Shown here: one piece after another, positions 31,892-39,337 of the stretch | How the letters are laid out: each line of letters starts with the position of its first letter | Numbering within the stretch: the stretch's first letter is position 1 | DNA from: Qiania dongpingensis | Lineage (GTDB): Bacteria > Bacillota > Clostridia > Lachnospirales > Lachnospiraceae | Direction of reading: 5' to 3' | Assembly (NCBI RefSeq): GCF_014337195.1 | Contig: NZ_CP060634.1 | Coordinates: 1,302,001-1,366,000 of the forward strand | DNA length: 64,000 nt | The notes under the pieces: model-generated | Seen by the model: the letters and a program-made list of their open reading frames with translations, nothing else | Database searches by the model: none | Told to the model about the DNA's origin: nothing | Made by a program: the position numbers and the translations under genes

Positions 31892-32758
31892 TTATTCGTA
31901 GTAGTATTTTACCTTGTCCGCATCGTCAAACAAATTAATCTTATGACGAACTACTTCATTCATAGCGTCGATACATTTAGGGTAGATAGCCATGGGCTCA
32001 CGAAGGCCTTTGTCCTCCAGAACCTTACGGCATTCCTGATAAAACGCGTCTTTGATATCGCTGGAGATGTTGATCTTGTTCACGCCAAGCTTAACGGACT
32101 CACCGATTTCTTTGTCGGGATTTCCGGATCCGCCGTGAAGTACAAGCGGAATGCTGACATTTGCTTTGATTTCTTTCAATCTGTCAAGCTTCAGCTCAGG
32201 AATCCTGTCCTTCGGATACAGGCCGTGTGCAGTACCAATGGCGATAGCCAGACAGTCAACGCCGGTTTCCTTTACAAACTTAACAGCGTCATCCACTTCT
32301 GTATAAATGATCTTCTTGGATCCTGCCTCACCGTAATCATCAGCAGTACCGATGGTACCCAGCTCAGCTTCTACGGATACTCCCAAAGGATGGGCAACTT
32401 CGATGACTTTCTTCGTGATGGCGATATTCTCTTCTAAAGGAAGGCTGGAAGCATCAATCATAACGGAAGTAAAGCCGTCTCTGATCGCACGCAGAATCTG
32501 CTCAAACTTTGCGCCGTGATCCAGATGGATGCAAACGGGTACGGTCGTCTTATTCGCTTCGTCGATAACAGATTTCACAAAGCTGTCCTCTACGAACTCC
32601 AGCTCGTCGGGATGGATGGCAATAATAACAGGTGCCTGCATCTCCTCACATGTATGCATAACGCCCTTCAGGATCATACTGCTGCTTACATTGAAAGCAG
32701 GAACTGCGAAGTTGTGCTTATTAGCTACCGCTAATAAATCAGCCATGTTCATTAACAT
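31892..32758 (-). CDS. fba: class II fructose-bisphosphate / ketose-bisphosphate aldolase
   Basis: 288 aa Zn-dependent aldolase. Metal ligands in VCIHLDHGAKFEQILRAI and VEAELGTIGTADDYGE; GTAHGLYP and LVLHGGSGNPDKEIGESVKLG bind metal and phosphate. Close to the GatY/KbaY group as well, but the single, strongly promoted gene favours the glycolytic enzyme. AGGAGGA before ATG 32758. Confidence 0.9.
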   Translation of the reverse strand: MLMNMADLLAVANKHNFAVPAFNVSSSMILKGVMHTCEEMQAPVIIAIHPDELEFVEDSFVKSVIDEANKTTVPVCIHLDHGAKFEQILRAIRDGFTSVMIDASSLPLEENIAITKKVIEVAHPLGVSVEAELGTIGTADDYGEAGSKKIIYTEVDDAVKFVKETGVDCLAIAIGTAHGLYPKDRIPELKLDRLKEIKANVSIPLVLHGGSGNPDKEIGESVKLGVNKINISSDIKDAFYQECRKVLEDKGLREPMAIYPKCIDAMNEVVRHKINLFDDADKVKYYYE

Positions 32759-32817
32759 TGAATACTTCCTCCTAAATTTGCTTTTCTATTGGCTTGTACT
32801 AGTTACCTTATGTGTTC

Positions 32818-32846
32818 ATAGTATATCAAATATATCACAGTGTCAA
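32818..32846 (-). promoter_or_regulatory. promoter of the aldolase gene
   Basis: TTGACA, 17-nt spacer, TACTAT on the minus strand. The rest of the 32759-33132 gap is AT-rich, without a gene. Confidence 0.75.
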
Positions 32847-33089
32847 GTATTACTTGTATATTTTAGGAAATATATTGCGATGCTCTATGCTTAAATTGTA
32901 TACATTACACAAGTATAAAAAATATTATTTCATCTGTTTTTCAATTTGATTAAATCGCGATCTTATTTTGACAATATTTTTCTTTTTCTCCATACATTTT
33001 CCCCATCCCCGCTCTTTTTCATAAGTCCAGACATTTTTCATGCCATGCTTCTTTTCTCCTGTTCCGCACTTCCTGTTATACACCTTCAT

Positions 33090-33107
33090 ATCATGTAATA
33101 ACATGAT
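33090..33107. promoter_or_regulatory. perfect dyad upstream of feoA, candidate operator
   Basis: ATCATGT-AATA-ACATGAT, a 7-bp perfect inverted repeat 26 bp before the feoA start. A metal-responsive regulator is plausible from position; the sequence is not a canonical Fur or DtxR box. Confidence 0.45.
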
Positions 33108-33132
33108 TCTTCCGTTCATAAAGGAGACTCAC

Positions 33133-33396
33133 ATGTCATCTGACGTTTTCTTAAATCAGCTCAAACCCGGCGAAGAAGCGGTTCTCATAAAGATATCTGA
33201 TACCATCTCCACCGCCCGCCGACTGGCGGAGCTCGGGTTTCTTCCCGGTACAAAGATTACCTGCGTCCTGAGTAAAAAAAGCGGAGAGACTTCTGCCTTT
33301 GACCTTCGGGGCACCATGATCGCCCTGAGGAAGGAGGATTCCTCCCAGATAGCCATACACCTTCTGGAAGGAGATAACTGCCGCCATGACCATTGA
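33133..33396 (+). CDS. feoA: FeoA-like iron transport protein
   Basis: 87 aa SH3-like FeoA domain (RRLAELGFLPGTKITCVLSK; FDLRGTMIALRKEDSSQIAI). Small cytosolic partner of the FeoB ferrous iron channel. AAGGAG precedes ATG 33133. Its last 11 bp overlap the feoB start. Because feoB is interrupted, FeoA may at present lack its partner. Confidence 0.9.
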   Translation: MSSDVFLNQLKPGEEAVLIKISDTISTARRLAELGFLPGTKITCVLSKKSGETSAFDLRGTMIALRKEDSSQIAIHLLEGDNCRHDH

Positions 33397-34513
33397 CCGC
33401 CTATTCCGCCATTTCAAGAAAAATTCCTTAACAGAACCTTATACTCCCTTCCCAGGCTGCGAGCTTTCCTGCGCCGATTGTGAAAACACCGACTGTACCG
33501 GCTGCACATGCTGCAGCTGCCGGCCCGCTGTCTGCCGGGCTGCCCTCGCTGGAAACCCCAATGTGGGAAAAAGCACTTTATTCAACGCCCTTACCGGCCT
33601 GCATCAGCATGTCGGAAACTGGACCGGAAAAACGGTAGCCTGCGCCACTGGCTTCTGCCGGTATGGAAAAACCTCCTTTGAACTTACAGACCTGCCGGGG
33701 ACCTATTCTCTATGCAGCGATTCCCCCGAGGAGGAAGTAGCCAGAGAAGCTGTCTGCCAGGGCTGCTTCCATGTCATCATGGCCATCTGCGACGCCACCA
33801 GCCTGGAAAGAAGCCTGGCCCTGGTATTCCAGATCATGGCCCTGACCCCCCATGTGATTCTCTGTGTAAATCTCTGCGACGAAGCAAAAAAAAAGGGGAT
33901 CGTCATAGACTTTCCCCATCTCGAAGAACTCCTCGGCATCCCCGTCGTATCTATCAGCGCCGCCAAAGGAGAAGGACTTGATAAACTCCTTAAAACAGCG
34001 GAGAAATACTGCGATGATTCCCCTGAGACTTTCCAGTCCTGTGAAGCCCCGCCGGAGCATTTTATGCAGAAAGCTGAAGAGGTTTCCCGACAGGTGACTG
34101 TCTATCACCGGCCGGAATACCGGAAACGGGATTTCCGCATCGACCGCGCCGTAACTGGCCCCGTAACAGGGACCCTGCTGATGCTCGCCCTTTTATTCCT
34201 CTTATTCTGGCTCAGCCTCAGCGGCGCCAATTATCCAAGCCAGCTTTTGAGCAACGGCTTTGGATGGCTGGAAGATAAGCTCTATCTCCTGGCCGGCATG
34301 GTTCATGTCCCCGGATGGATCCAGGGTATGCTGATATCCGGAGTATACAAGGTTTCCACCTGGGTAATAGCCGTGATGCTGCCTCCCATGGCGATCTTCT
34401 TTCCTTTGTTCACCCTGCTTGAGGATCTCGGTTACCTGCCAAGGGTCGCCTTTAATCTGGATCATCAGTTTAAAAAGTGCTCTGCATGTGGAAAGCAGGC
34501 CCTGTGCATGTGA
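33386..34513 (+). pseudogene. feoB: feoB, 5' fragment, interrupted by the integrative element
   Basis: 375 codons. An N-terminal cysteine-rich segment (residues ~24-50, about ten Cys) precedes the G domain: G1 LAGNPNVGKSTLFN, G3 DLPGTYSL, G4 NLCDEAKKKG, and the first membrane helices. The frame ends at ...CGKQALCM followed by TGA, where TG belongs to the shared core CATGTG and A to the inserted DNA. The remainder resumes at 52884 in the same frame. Joined, they give 657 aa, a full FeoB. Alone, this fragment keeps the GTPase but lacks the second Gate region. Confidence 0.95.
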
Positions 34514-35147
34514 AGAGGGCCTGCCCCGCCCGTCTCCCCATACACACACACAGAGAATAATTTTCCCGGAACGGCACCTCATGGAACCATGCCCCCGCCG
34601 CCTTCCATACACGGATGCCGTTCTCCTCTGGCAAACCTTCAATAGGCCCGGCCTCCGGCAACACGGACATTTCCCCGAAACGTCCGTCAATTCCGCTTCC
34701 TGTATACTTTACATAGCTTTCTTTTGCCGCCCAAATGCGAAAAAACCGGTCATAGGAATTCTCCGTCTGCTCTCTTACATACGACGCTTCATCCGGATGG
34801 AGAAACCGTCCCGCCAATTTCCGGTATCTGGAAGCGGCGGCTTCCGTGGTCTCATCGTTCTTTTTCGTATGCTCCTGAAGGTCTATCCCCACCGGTTCCT
34901 CCGCAAAAGCGCAGACCCAGTACGAACCGCTGTGGCTGATGGAAAACTGCAGGCCCGGGCAGAAGGGAAAATATGGCTTTCCCTTTTCCGTTCTGGCCGT
35001 CTTCCATATATCCGGAGTCTCTGCCCCGTATTCAGCCGGTAATCCGTGCATATACTGGAATGCCTCTGCCGACATACGCAGTCTGTCCTCTGTCGTTCTT
35101 CCGTCGTCCAGGCAGAAAATATAGATACCTGCATCCGGCATCGTCAT
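34470..35147 (-). CDS. Sfp-type 4'-phosphopantetheinyl transferase
   Basis: 225 aa. Converts apo carrier domains to holo forms; here presumably both NRPS thiolation domains and the stand-alone ACP. Start ATG 35147 (MTMPDAGIYIFCLDDGRTTE) with GAGGTG upstream. Motifs: KPYFPFCPGLQFSISHSG, VGIDLQEH and FRIWAAKESYVKYTGSGI. The last ~14 codons and the stop come from the antisense strand of host feoB, beyond the element end. In an excised circle the frame would instead end after about 12 other residues (starting TWAVGIWMQ). The catalytic part is unaffected. Confidence 0.9.
   Translation of the reverse strand: MTMPDAGIYIFCLDDGRTTEDRLRMSAEAFQYMHGLPAEYGAETPDIWKTARTEKGKPYFPFCPGLQFSISHSGSYWVCAFAEEPVGIDLQEHTKKNDETTEAAASRYRKLAGRFLHPDEASYVREQTENSYDRFFRIWAAKESYVKYTGSGIDGRFGEMSVLPEAGPIEGLPEENGIRVWKAAGAWFHEVPFRENYSLCVCMGRRAGQALFTCTGPAFHMQSTF
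34495..34524. other. left attachment site (attL) of the element
   Basis: Perfect 9-bp inverted repeat GCAGGCCCT (34495-34503, host) / AGGGCCTGC (34516-34524, element), exactly centred on the core CATGTG (34507-34512). This symmetry is typical of sites bound by large serine recombinases. Confidence 0.85.
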
Positions 35148-35160
35148 AGATACACCTCTT

Positions 35161-35403
35161 TCATACCTCTGTGATCCCATTTTTTTCCATATATGCAATT
35201 ACATCCTTCACCTGGCGCATCTGCCACACGTCCCGGTTGGGTATCTCCACGTCAAAATATTCCTCAAACGCGCCGACCACGTTCATGATATCAAGAGAAT
35301 TAAGCCCCAGGTCCTGCACAAAATCCGTGTCATAAGTAAGAGTGCTTTTCCCGGTCACCTGATATATGATTTTTCGGATAAACTCTAAAATCTTATCTTC
35401 CAT
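35161..35403 (-). CDS. acyl carrier protein
   Basis: 80 aa, with the phosphopantetheine serine in DLGLNSLDIMNVV (about residue 38). Start at the ATG 35403 placed 8 nt from GGAG; an upstream GTG is too close. Stand-alone carrier, probably loaded by the ligase at 36162-37820 and presenting the fatty acyl chain to the NRPS starter condensation domain. Ends 13 bp before the PPTase start. Confidence 0.92.
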   Translation of the reverse strand: MEDKILEFIRKIIYQVTGKSTLTYDTDFVQDLGLNSLDIMNVVGAFEEYFDVEIPNRDVWQMRQVKDVIAYMEKNGITEV

Positions 35404-35664
35404 GTACATCACTCCTAATTTTTTTATAATATGGAATCCTTTAATACTATTTAAACAAATTTTTCTCTGTCAGATTTGCAAGGCAAGAGGAAATCCGATT
35501 CCATCCAAGCGGCTCGCTGGCAGCCGTAACCAGGATTTTTACGGCCTCCAGTCGGTCCTTTCCAACTGACATGGATAAATCGATATTTTTCCATGTCAGG
35601 TTCCAATAAAAACCTGCATGAGATTCGGTTTTTACCTCCCTGCGGCCGGGAAGATCCTGCTAAC

Positions 35665-35694
35665 GCCTTGCGGCGCTCGCCTTACGATGGAATC
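35665..35694 (-). repeat. repeat family B, partial copy
   Basis: Reverse complement reads GATTCCATCGTAAGGCGAGC then GCCGCAAGG; it matches 3406-3433 with one substitution in the first 27 bp. Confidence 0.65.
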
Positions 35695-35869
35695 AGATTA
35701 TTCTTCTTGCTCTTCTTCCCGCACCGAAATAAGCTCTCATTTGTTGTAAAAGCCATTGGGGCGGTTCACCGCAGCCCGCTGCCGTAAGGCGCGCGGGCCG
35801 TGTGGATATCCAATCCTTTTCTGGAATCAATGGAACGGAAATTATCCAGTATGGTGCGGCAGGCAGAGC

Positions 35870-35913
35870 ACCGGCAGAAAGATTCCGGGCCGGCCTAAAG
35901 GCGAGCGCCGCAG
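35870..35913 (+). repeat. repeat family B, diverged copy
   Basis: ACCGGCAGAA(AGA)TTCCGG followed by TAAAGGCGAGCGCCGCAG; the same two blocks as 3379-3431, with a 3-nt insertion and a shortened middle. Confidence 0.55.
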
Positions 35914-36070
35914 GGCAGCGGCCGGTGTTCTCCAGGCGGAAGAAGACAGAAACGGAAATACCGATTCCGTTTCTGAGCGAACCGGAGACTGGAAATCATC
36001 AGGATTTACAGTCGACATGTGAGCGGTACTTCCGGAGCGGGGATAAAGCGGCCCCTGCATCGCCAGCGAA

Positions 36071-36149
36071 CCGAAATCATGACGGCCCGGAACTTCTGCC
36101 CGTGCTAAACTTAAGCTTAAGCGGAGCTAACTAAAAATGATTCCAAAAT
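36071..36149 (-). repeat. repeat family B, long partial copy
   Basis: Reverse complement begins ATTTTGGAATCATT and continues to GGCAGAAGTTCCGGGCCGTC, aligning along ~75 bp with 3334-3410. It starts 13 bp after the ligase stop. Confidence 0.65.
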
Positions 36150-36161
36150 GTTTCGATCTCC

Positions 36162-37820
36162 CTACGCCAGATGCCTTTTTATCTTCTGCATGGCCGTCTT
36201 TTTGAATTCCTGCTCTCTGATGTTTATCATCTGGATCTGCTGATAAAAAGGAAGGCCGTCGTTGATTTGGTTGATTTCCCGCTGAAGCTCCTCTAATATC
36301 TCATAAGAAGACATTCCGCCTGCCCGCTCAGGATTCGGATAGACGCTGGCAGCCAGCTTCACATCGTCTGCCGACACTCCGCTGGCGGCCCCATAGACCA
36401 CCACGTCCTTTACCAGCGGAATCTGCTTTATCTTTTCTTCCAGCTTTTCCGGAGAAACCTTTTTCCCATTTTTGAATACTACCAGATTCTTCTTTCTGCC
36501 TGTGATGTAGAGGAAACCATCCTTATCTATCTTTCCCACGTCTCCGGTACGGAACCACTCCCCGCTCATGGCCTCCGCCGTAAGCTCCGGCGATCTGTAA
36601 TAACCGCTCATGATATTTTTTCCTCTGACCAGAATCTCCTCATCCTCTATCTTCACTTCACAGTGGGGAAGAAGCACGCCTACGGAATCCAGCTTGTTTT
36701 CGCGGTTCCGATTGACCGTTACAAGGGGAGAACATTCTGTGATTCCATAGCCCTGAAGCACTGTCACGCCCAGCAGTTTGAATTCCTCCATGATTTCCTT
36801 TCCCATATGGGCTCCTCCGCAGATGATGAGCTCCAGGGTGCCCATACTCTTTTCCCGGACATCGGACAAAATCTTATTCTGCCTCTTAATCCCGAATTTC
36901 CTGCAGATTTTCTGAAGCTTCAGAAGCTTTTTCAATCCTTCTGTTTTTCCTGCCTGCTCCGCCGCAAGCCAGATCTGATTGTGGATCGCTTCCAAAAGCA
37001 GCGGGACAGTCAGCATAGTATGAGGCCTGGCAAGACGCATATCCCGCGCCACCGTCCGCAGATTTCCGTTTATATACAGATGGACCCCTTTTATGAGCAT
37101 AGCCAGGACCGAGCAAGTCATTCCGTAGGTGTGATAAAAGGGAAGTCCGGTAAATACCCGTTCCCCCACCAATACGCAGGCATCGGCATCGCTGGCATTT
37201 GTGAGAAGCGCTTCATGGCTCAGCATGACCGGCTTTGATATGCTGGTAGTCCCGGAGGTAAAAACAATGGCCGCCGTCTGGCCGGGGGAAATCGTCTCTC
37301 GTTTCTCTGACCTTCCGCTCCTTTTTATCTCTTCCCCCTTTTCCAGAAGCTGCAATACGTTTGGAATATCCGTGGCCGGCTTCCCATTCAATAACGCCAC
37401 GGTTTTCAGCCGGCCGCTTTCGTCCGCCGCCCTCTGGCAGATCTCCAGGCAGGCGTAAGACGCAAATACCGCCTCCGCATCGGACATATCCAGCATCTGC
37501 CGGATCGTCTCCTCCGACTGCTCTGTATCAATACAGACTGCCACGGCTCCGCAGGAAGCCGCCGCGAAATAAACCAAAAGCCATTCGTAGCAATTTTCTC
37601 CAATGATGGCTACATGTCTGCCGGGAAGTCCCATCTCTCTCATCACTTCACGGAGCGCCTCCACATGGCCGCACATTTCCCTGTAGGATACTCCTTTCTC
37701 TTCCTGCTTCCTGGTAAACCAGGACACAGCCGGCTTATCCCCGAATTTTTCCCGGATCCCCTCTATAAAACCTGCAAAATCCGTATAATAATCTATGGGA
37801 TACAGCGGATATTTCTTCAT
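36162..37820 (-). CDS. acyl-AMP ligase / acyl-CoA synthetase
   Basis: 552 aa adenylate-forming enzyme of the fatty acyl ligase type. P-loop AIVFTSGTTSISKPVMLSH, A5 GYGITECSPLV, A7-A8 WFRTGDVGKIDKDGFLYITG and GRKKNLVVFKNGKKVSPE, and the final catalytic lysine in FKKTAMQKIKRHLA. In the cluster it most likely activates a fatty acid for the ACP (35161-35403), feeding the NRPS condensation starter domain. CoA as acceptor cannot be excluded. Fourth gene of the NRPS operon. Confidence 0.9.
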   Translation of the reverse strand: MKKYPLYPIDYYTDFAGFIEGIREKFGDKPAVSWFTRKQEEKGVSYREMCGHVEALREVMREMGLPGRHVAIIGENCYEWLLVYFAAASCGAVAVCIDTEQSEETIRQMLDMSDAEAVFASYACLEICQRAADESGRLKTVALLNGKPATDIPNVLQLLEKGEEIKRSGRSEKRETISPGQTAAIVFTSGTTSISKPVMLSHEALLTNASDADACVLVGERVFTGLPFYHTYGMTCSVLAMLIKGVHLYINGNLRTVARDMRLARPHTMLTVPLLLEAIHNQIWLAAEQAGKTEGLKKLLKLQKICRKFGIKRQNKILSDVREKSMGTLELIICGGAHMGKEIMEEFKLLGVTVLQGYGITECSPLVTVNRNRENKLDSVGVLLPHCEVKIEDEEILVRGKNIMSGYYRSPELTAEAMSGEWFRTGDVGKIDKDGFLYITGRKKNLVVFKNGKKVSPEKLEEKIKQIPLVKDVVVYGAASGVSADDVKLAASVYPNPERAGGMSSYEILEELQREINQINDGLPFYQQIQMINIREQEFKKTAMQKIKRHLA

Positions 37821-37858
37821 CTACACGTCCTCCCGATCTTGAATTATAAGCTCTGCCT

Positions 37859-39337
37859 CTATACATGAGAACTGAACCGTTTCAAAAATCCCTCTTTTCC
37901 TTCCCGTTCCACCAGAGATAGGAAGCTGTCAACCACCCGGCCGTCAAACTGCGTCTCACGGCCGGCCTGAATCTCTGCTATGGCTCTGTCAATTCCAAGC
38001 CCGCTCCTGTACTGCCGGTTTGAGATCATCGCGTCAAAGGAATCTGCCACCGCTATGATGCGGGCCCCCAGAGGAATCTCTTCCCCCTGCAGCCCGTCGG
38101 GATATCCCCGGCCGTCTATCCGTTCATGGTGCCCGCGCACGATGGGGATCATATCCGAAAACGGGCGGAAAACCGAAAGAATCTTGGCTCCGGCGTCTGG
38201 ATGCTTCTTTATCTCATCGTACTCACTGTCTGTCAATTTCCCCGGCTTTAAGAGGATTCCGTCCGGTACCCCGACCTTGCCAATATCATGGAAAAGACCT
38301 GCCACACGTATCCTCTCCACATCCTCTTTTCCCAATCCCATCTCCCCAGCCAAAGTTGCGGCAAGGCAGGATACCCGTTCCGAGTGTCCTTTTGTCTCAA
38401 TGTCTCTGGTCTCAACCACAAAACGGAGGGTATCGATGGTCTGTATATATCCGTCCTCCAAATACTGATAAGCCTGTGTCAGCTCTTCATTCTGTTCATT
38501 CACCCGCTGGTGGAGCTGGCTGTTATAAATGGCTGCCGAAGCTTGTCTGGAAAAGATCTTTACGAGTTGGATCTGCTCCTTTTGGGGCTCTGACTTCGGA
38601 AGGATCCCAATCCCTCCCACAGCCCTGTGGGTTTCATCGCTGACGGGAAGCAGAAGATAGCCGTCCTTCTGAACCGCGTCTGCTCCTCCCCATTCCACAT
38701 CCGAAAGCAGCCGATAATGATCACAGTCAGGAAGCTCTCCCCGCGTCCGCAAAAAAGGAACCCGTTTTCCTTTCTGTTCCGTCTCAAAGGCCAGGAAGCT
38801 TCCTTTTGCCGGAAGAAGCTCCTCCGCCATCTCCAGAATCCCGTCCGATATATGCTCCATGCTCTGGAGATTGTAGATTCTCGGCAGTGCGTCCACCACT
38901 ACCGACAGGCCTTTCTGATAACCCCGGATGGTCCGCATCTGACGGATGGATTTAACGCAGGATTCCACCAAAAGCTCCAGCTGATCAAACCGGTCGCTCT
39001 TTTCGTAATATCCCTGGATGTCCAGCTGCCGGATGGTCTTGATGGGCGGAGCCATACTTTTATGTCCGGTGAGCAGAACGATAAATATCTCCGGATTGAA
39101 CTTGCGGATCTCCTCTACGACCTGATCCCCGCAGATGGGGCTCATGAGAAAATCCAGAAGAAGGATATCATATCCGTTTTTCCTGACGCGTTCAATGGCG
39201 GCATACGGATCATTCTCCACATCCACCTGATAGCCGGAACGCTGAAAATATGCCTGAATGGTAGACGTCATAATGGAGTCATCATCTAAAGTCAATATGG
39301 AAATCTGCTTCTGAGCTGTTTCTCTGTTCCTTCTCAA
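37859..39337 (-). CDS. response regulator with HD-GYP phosphodiesterase domain
   Basis: 492 aa. REC domain (residues ~10-130, acidic TLDDDSIM, phospho-acceptor Asp in ILLLDFLMSP, Lys in YYEKSDR), a GAF-like middle (~150-290), then HD-GYP (~310-480) with GHSERVSCLAATL, GLFHDIGKVGVPDGILLKPG, and HHERIDGRGYPDGL. All HD-GYP residues look intact, so c-di-GMP hydrolysis is expected. Overlaps the kinase stop by 4 bp (ATGA). A phosphorylation-driven second-messenger output in a biosynthetic operon is unusual. Confidence 0.93.
   Translation of the reverse strand: MRRNRETAQKQISILTLDDDSIMTSTIQAYFQRSGYQVDVENDPYAAIERVRKNGYDILLLDFLMSPICGDQVVEEIRKFNPEIFIVLLTGHKSMAPPIKTIRQLDIQGYYEKSDRFDQLELLVESCVKSIRQMRTIRGYQKGLSVVVDALPRIYNLQSMEHISDGILEMAEELLPAKGSFLAFETEQKGKRVPFLRTRGELPDCDHYRLLSDVEWGGADAVQKDGYLLLPVSDETHRAVGGIGILPKSEPQKEQIQLVKIFSRQASAAIYNSQLHQRVNEQNEELTQAYQYLEDGYIQTIDTLRFVVETRDIETKGHSERVSCLAATLAGEMGLGKEDVERIRVAGLFHDIGKVGVPDGILLKPGKLTDSEYDEIKKHPDAGAKILSVFRPFSDMIPIVRGHHERIDGRGYPDGLQGEEIPLGARIIAVADSFDAMISNRQYRSGLGIDRAIAEIQAGRETQFDGRVVDSFLSLVEREGKEGFLKRFSSHV

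Larger units (their letters stand above)
35404..36161 (-). other. 758-bp untranslated, hairpin-rich region between ligase and ACP genes
   Basis: No convincing reading frame on either strand. Strong hairpins: CTGACATGGA/TCCATGTCAG (35567-35600), CAGAAACGGAA/TTCCGTTTCTG (35947-35975), GCCGTAA/TTACGGC (~35521-35545) and CCGGCC/GGCCGG around 35890-35925. Three partial copies of repeat family B lie inside. It would be transcribed if the operon reads through from ligase to ACP. It could be a structured RNA or a nest of decayed repeats. Confidence 0.7.

Noticed and set aside
34470..34513. feoB split as a simple frameshift or sequencing error
   Set aside because: The missing part is found intact 18.4 kb away behind the same 6-bp core, with recombinase genes between.
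35802..36134. Short open frames in the ligase-ACP gap
   Set aside because: Arginine/proline-rich, no RBS, overlapping each other and the repeats; treated as untranslated.
35404..36161. Group II intron or reverse-transcriptase element
   Set aside because: No domain V-like sequence and no reverse transcriptase frame.
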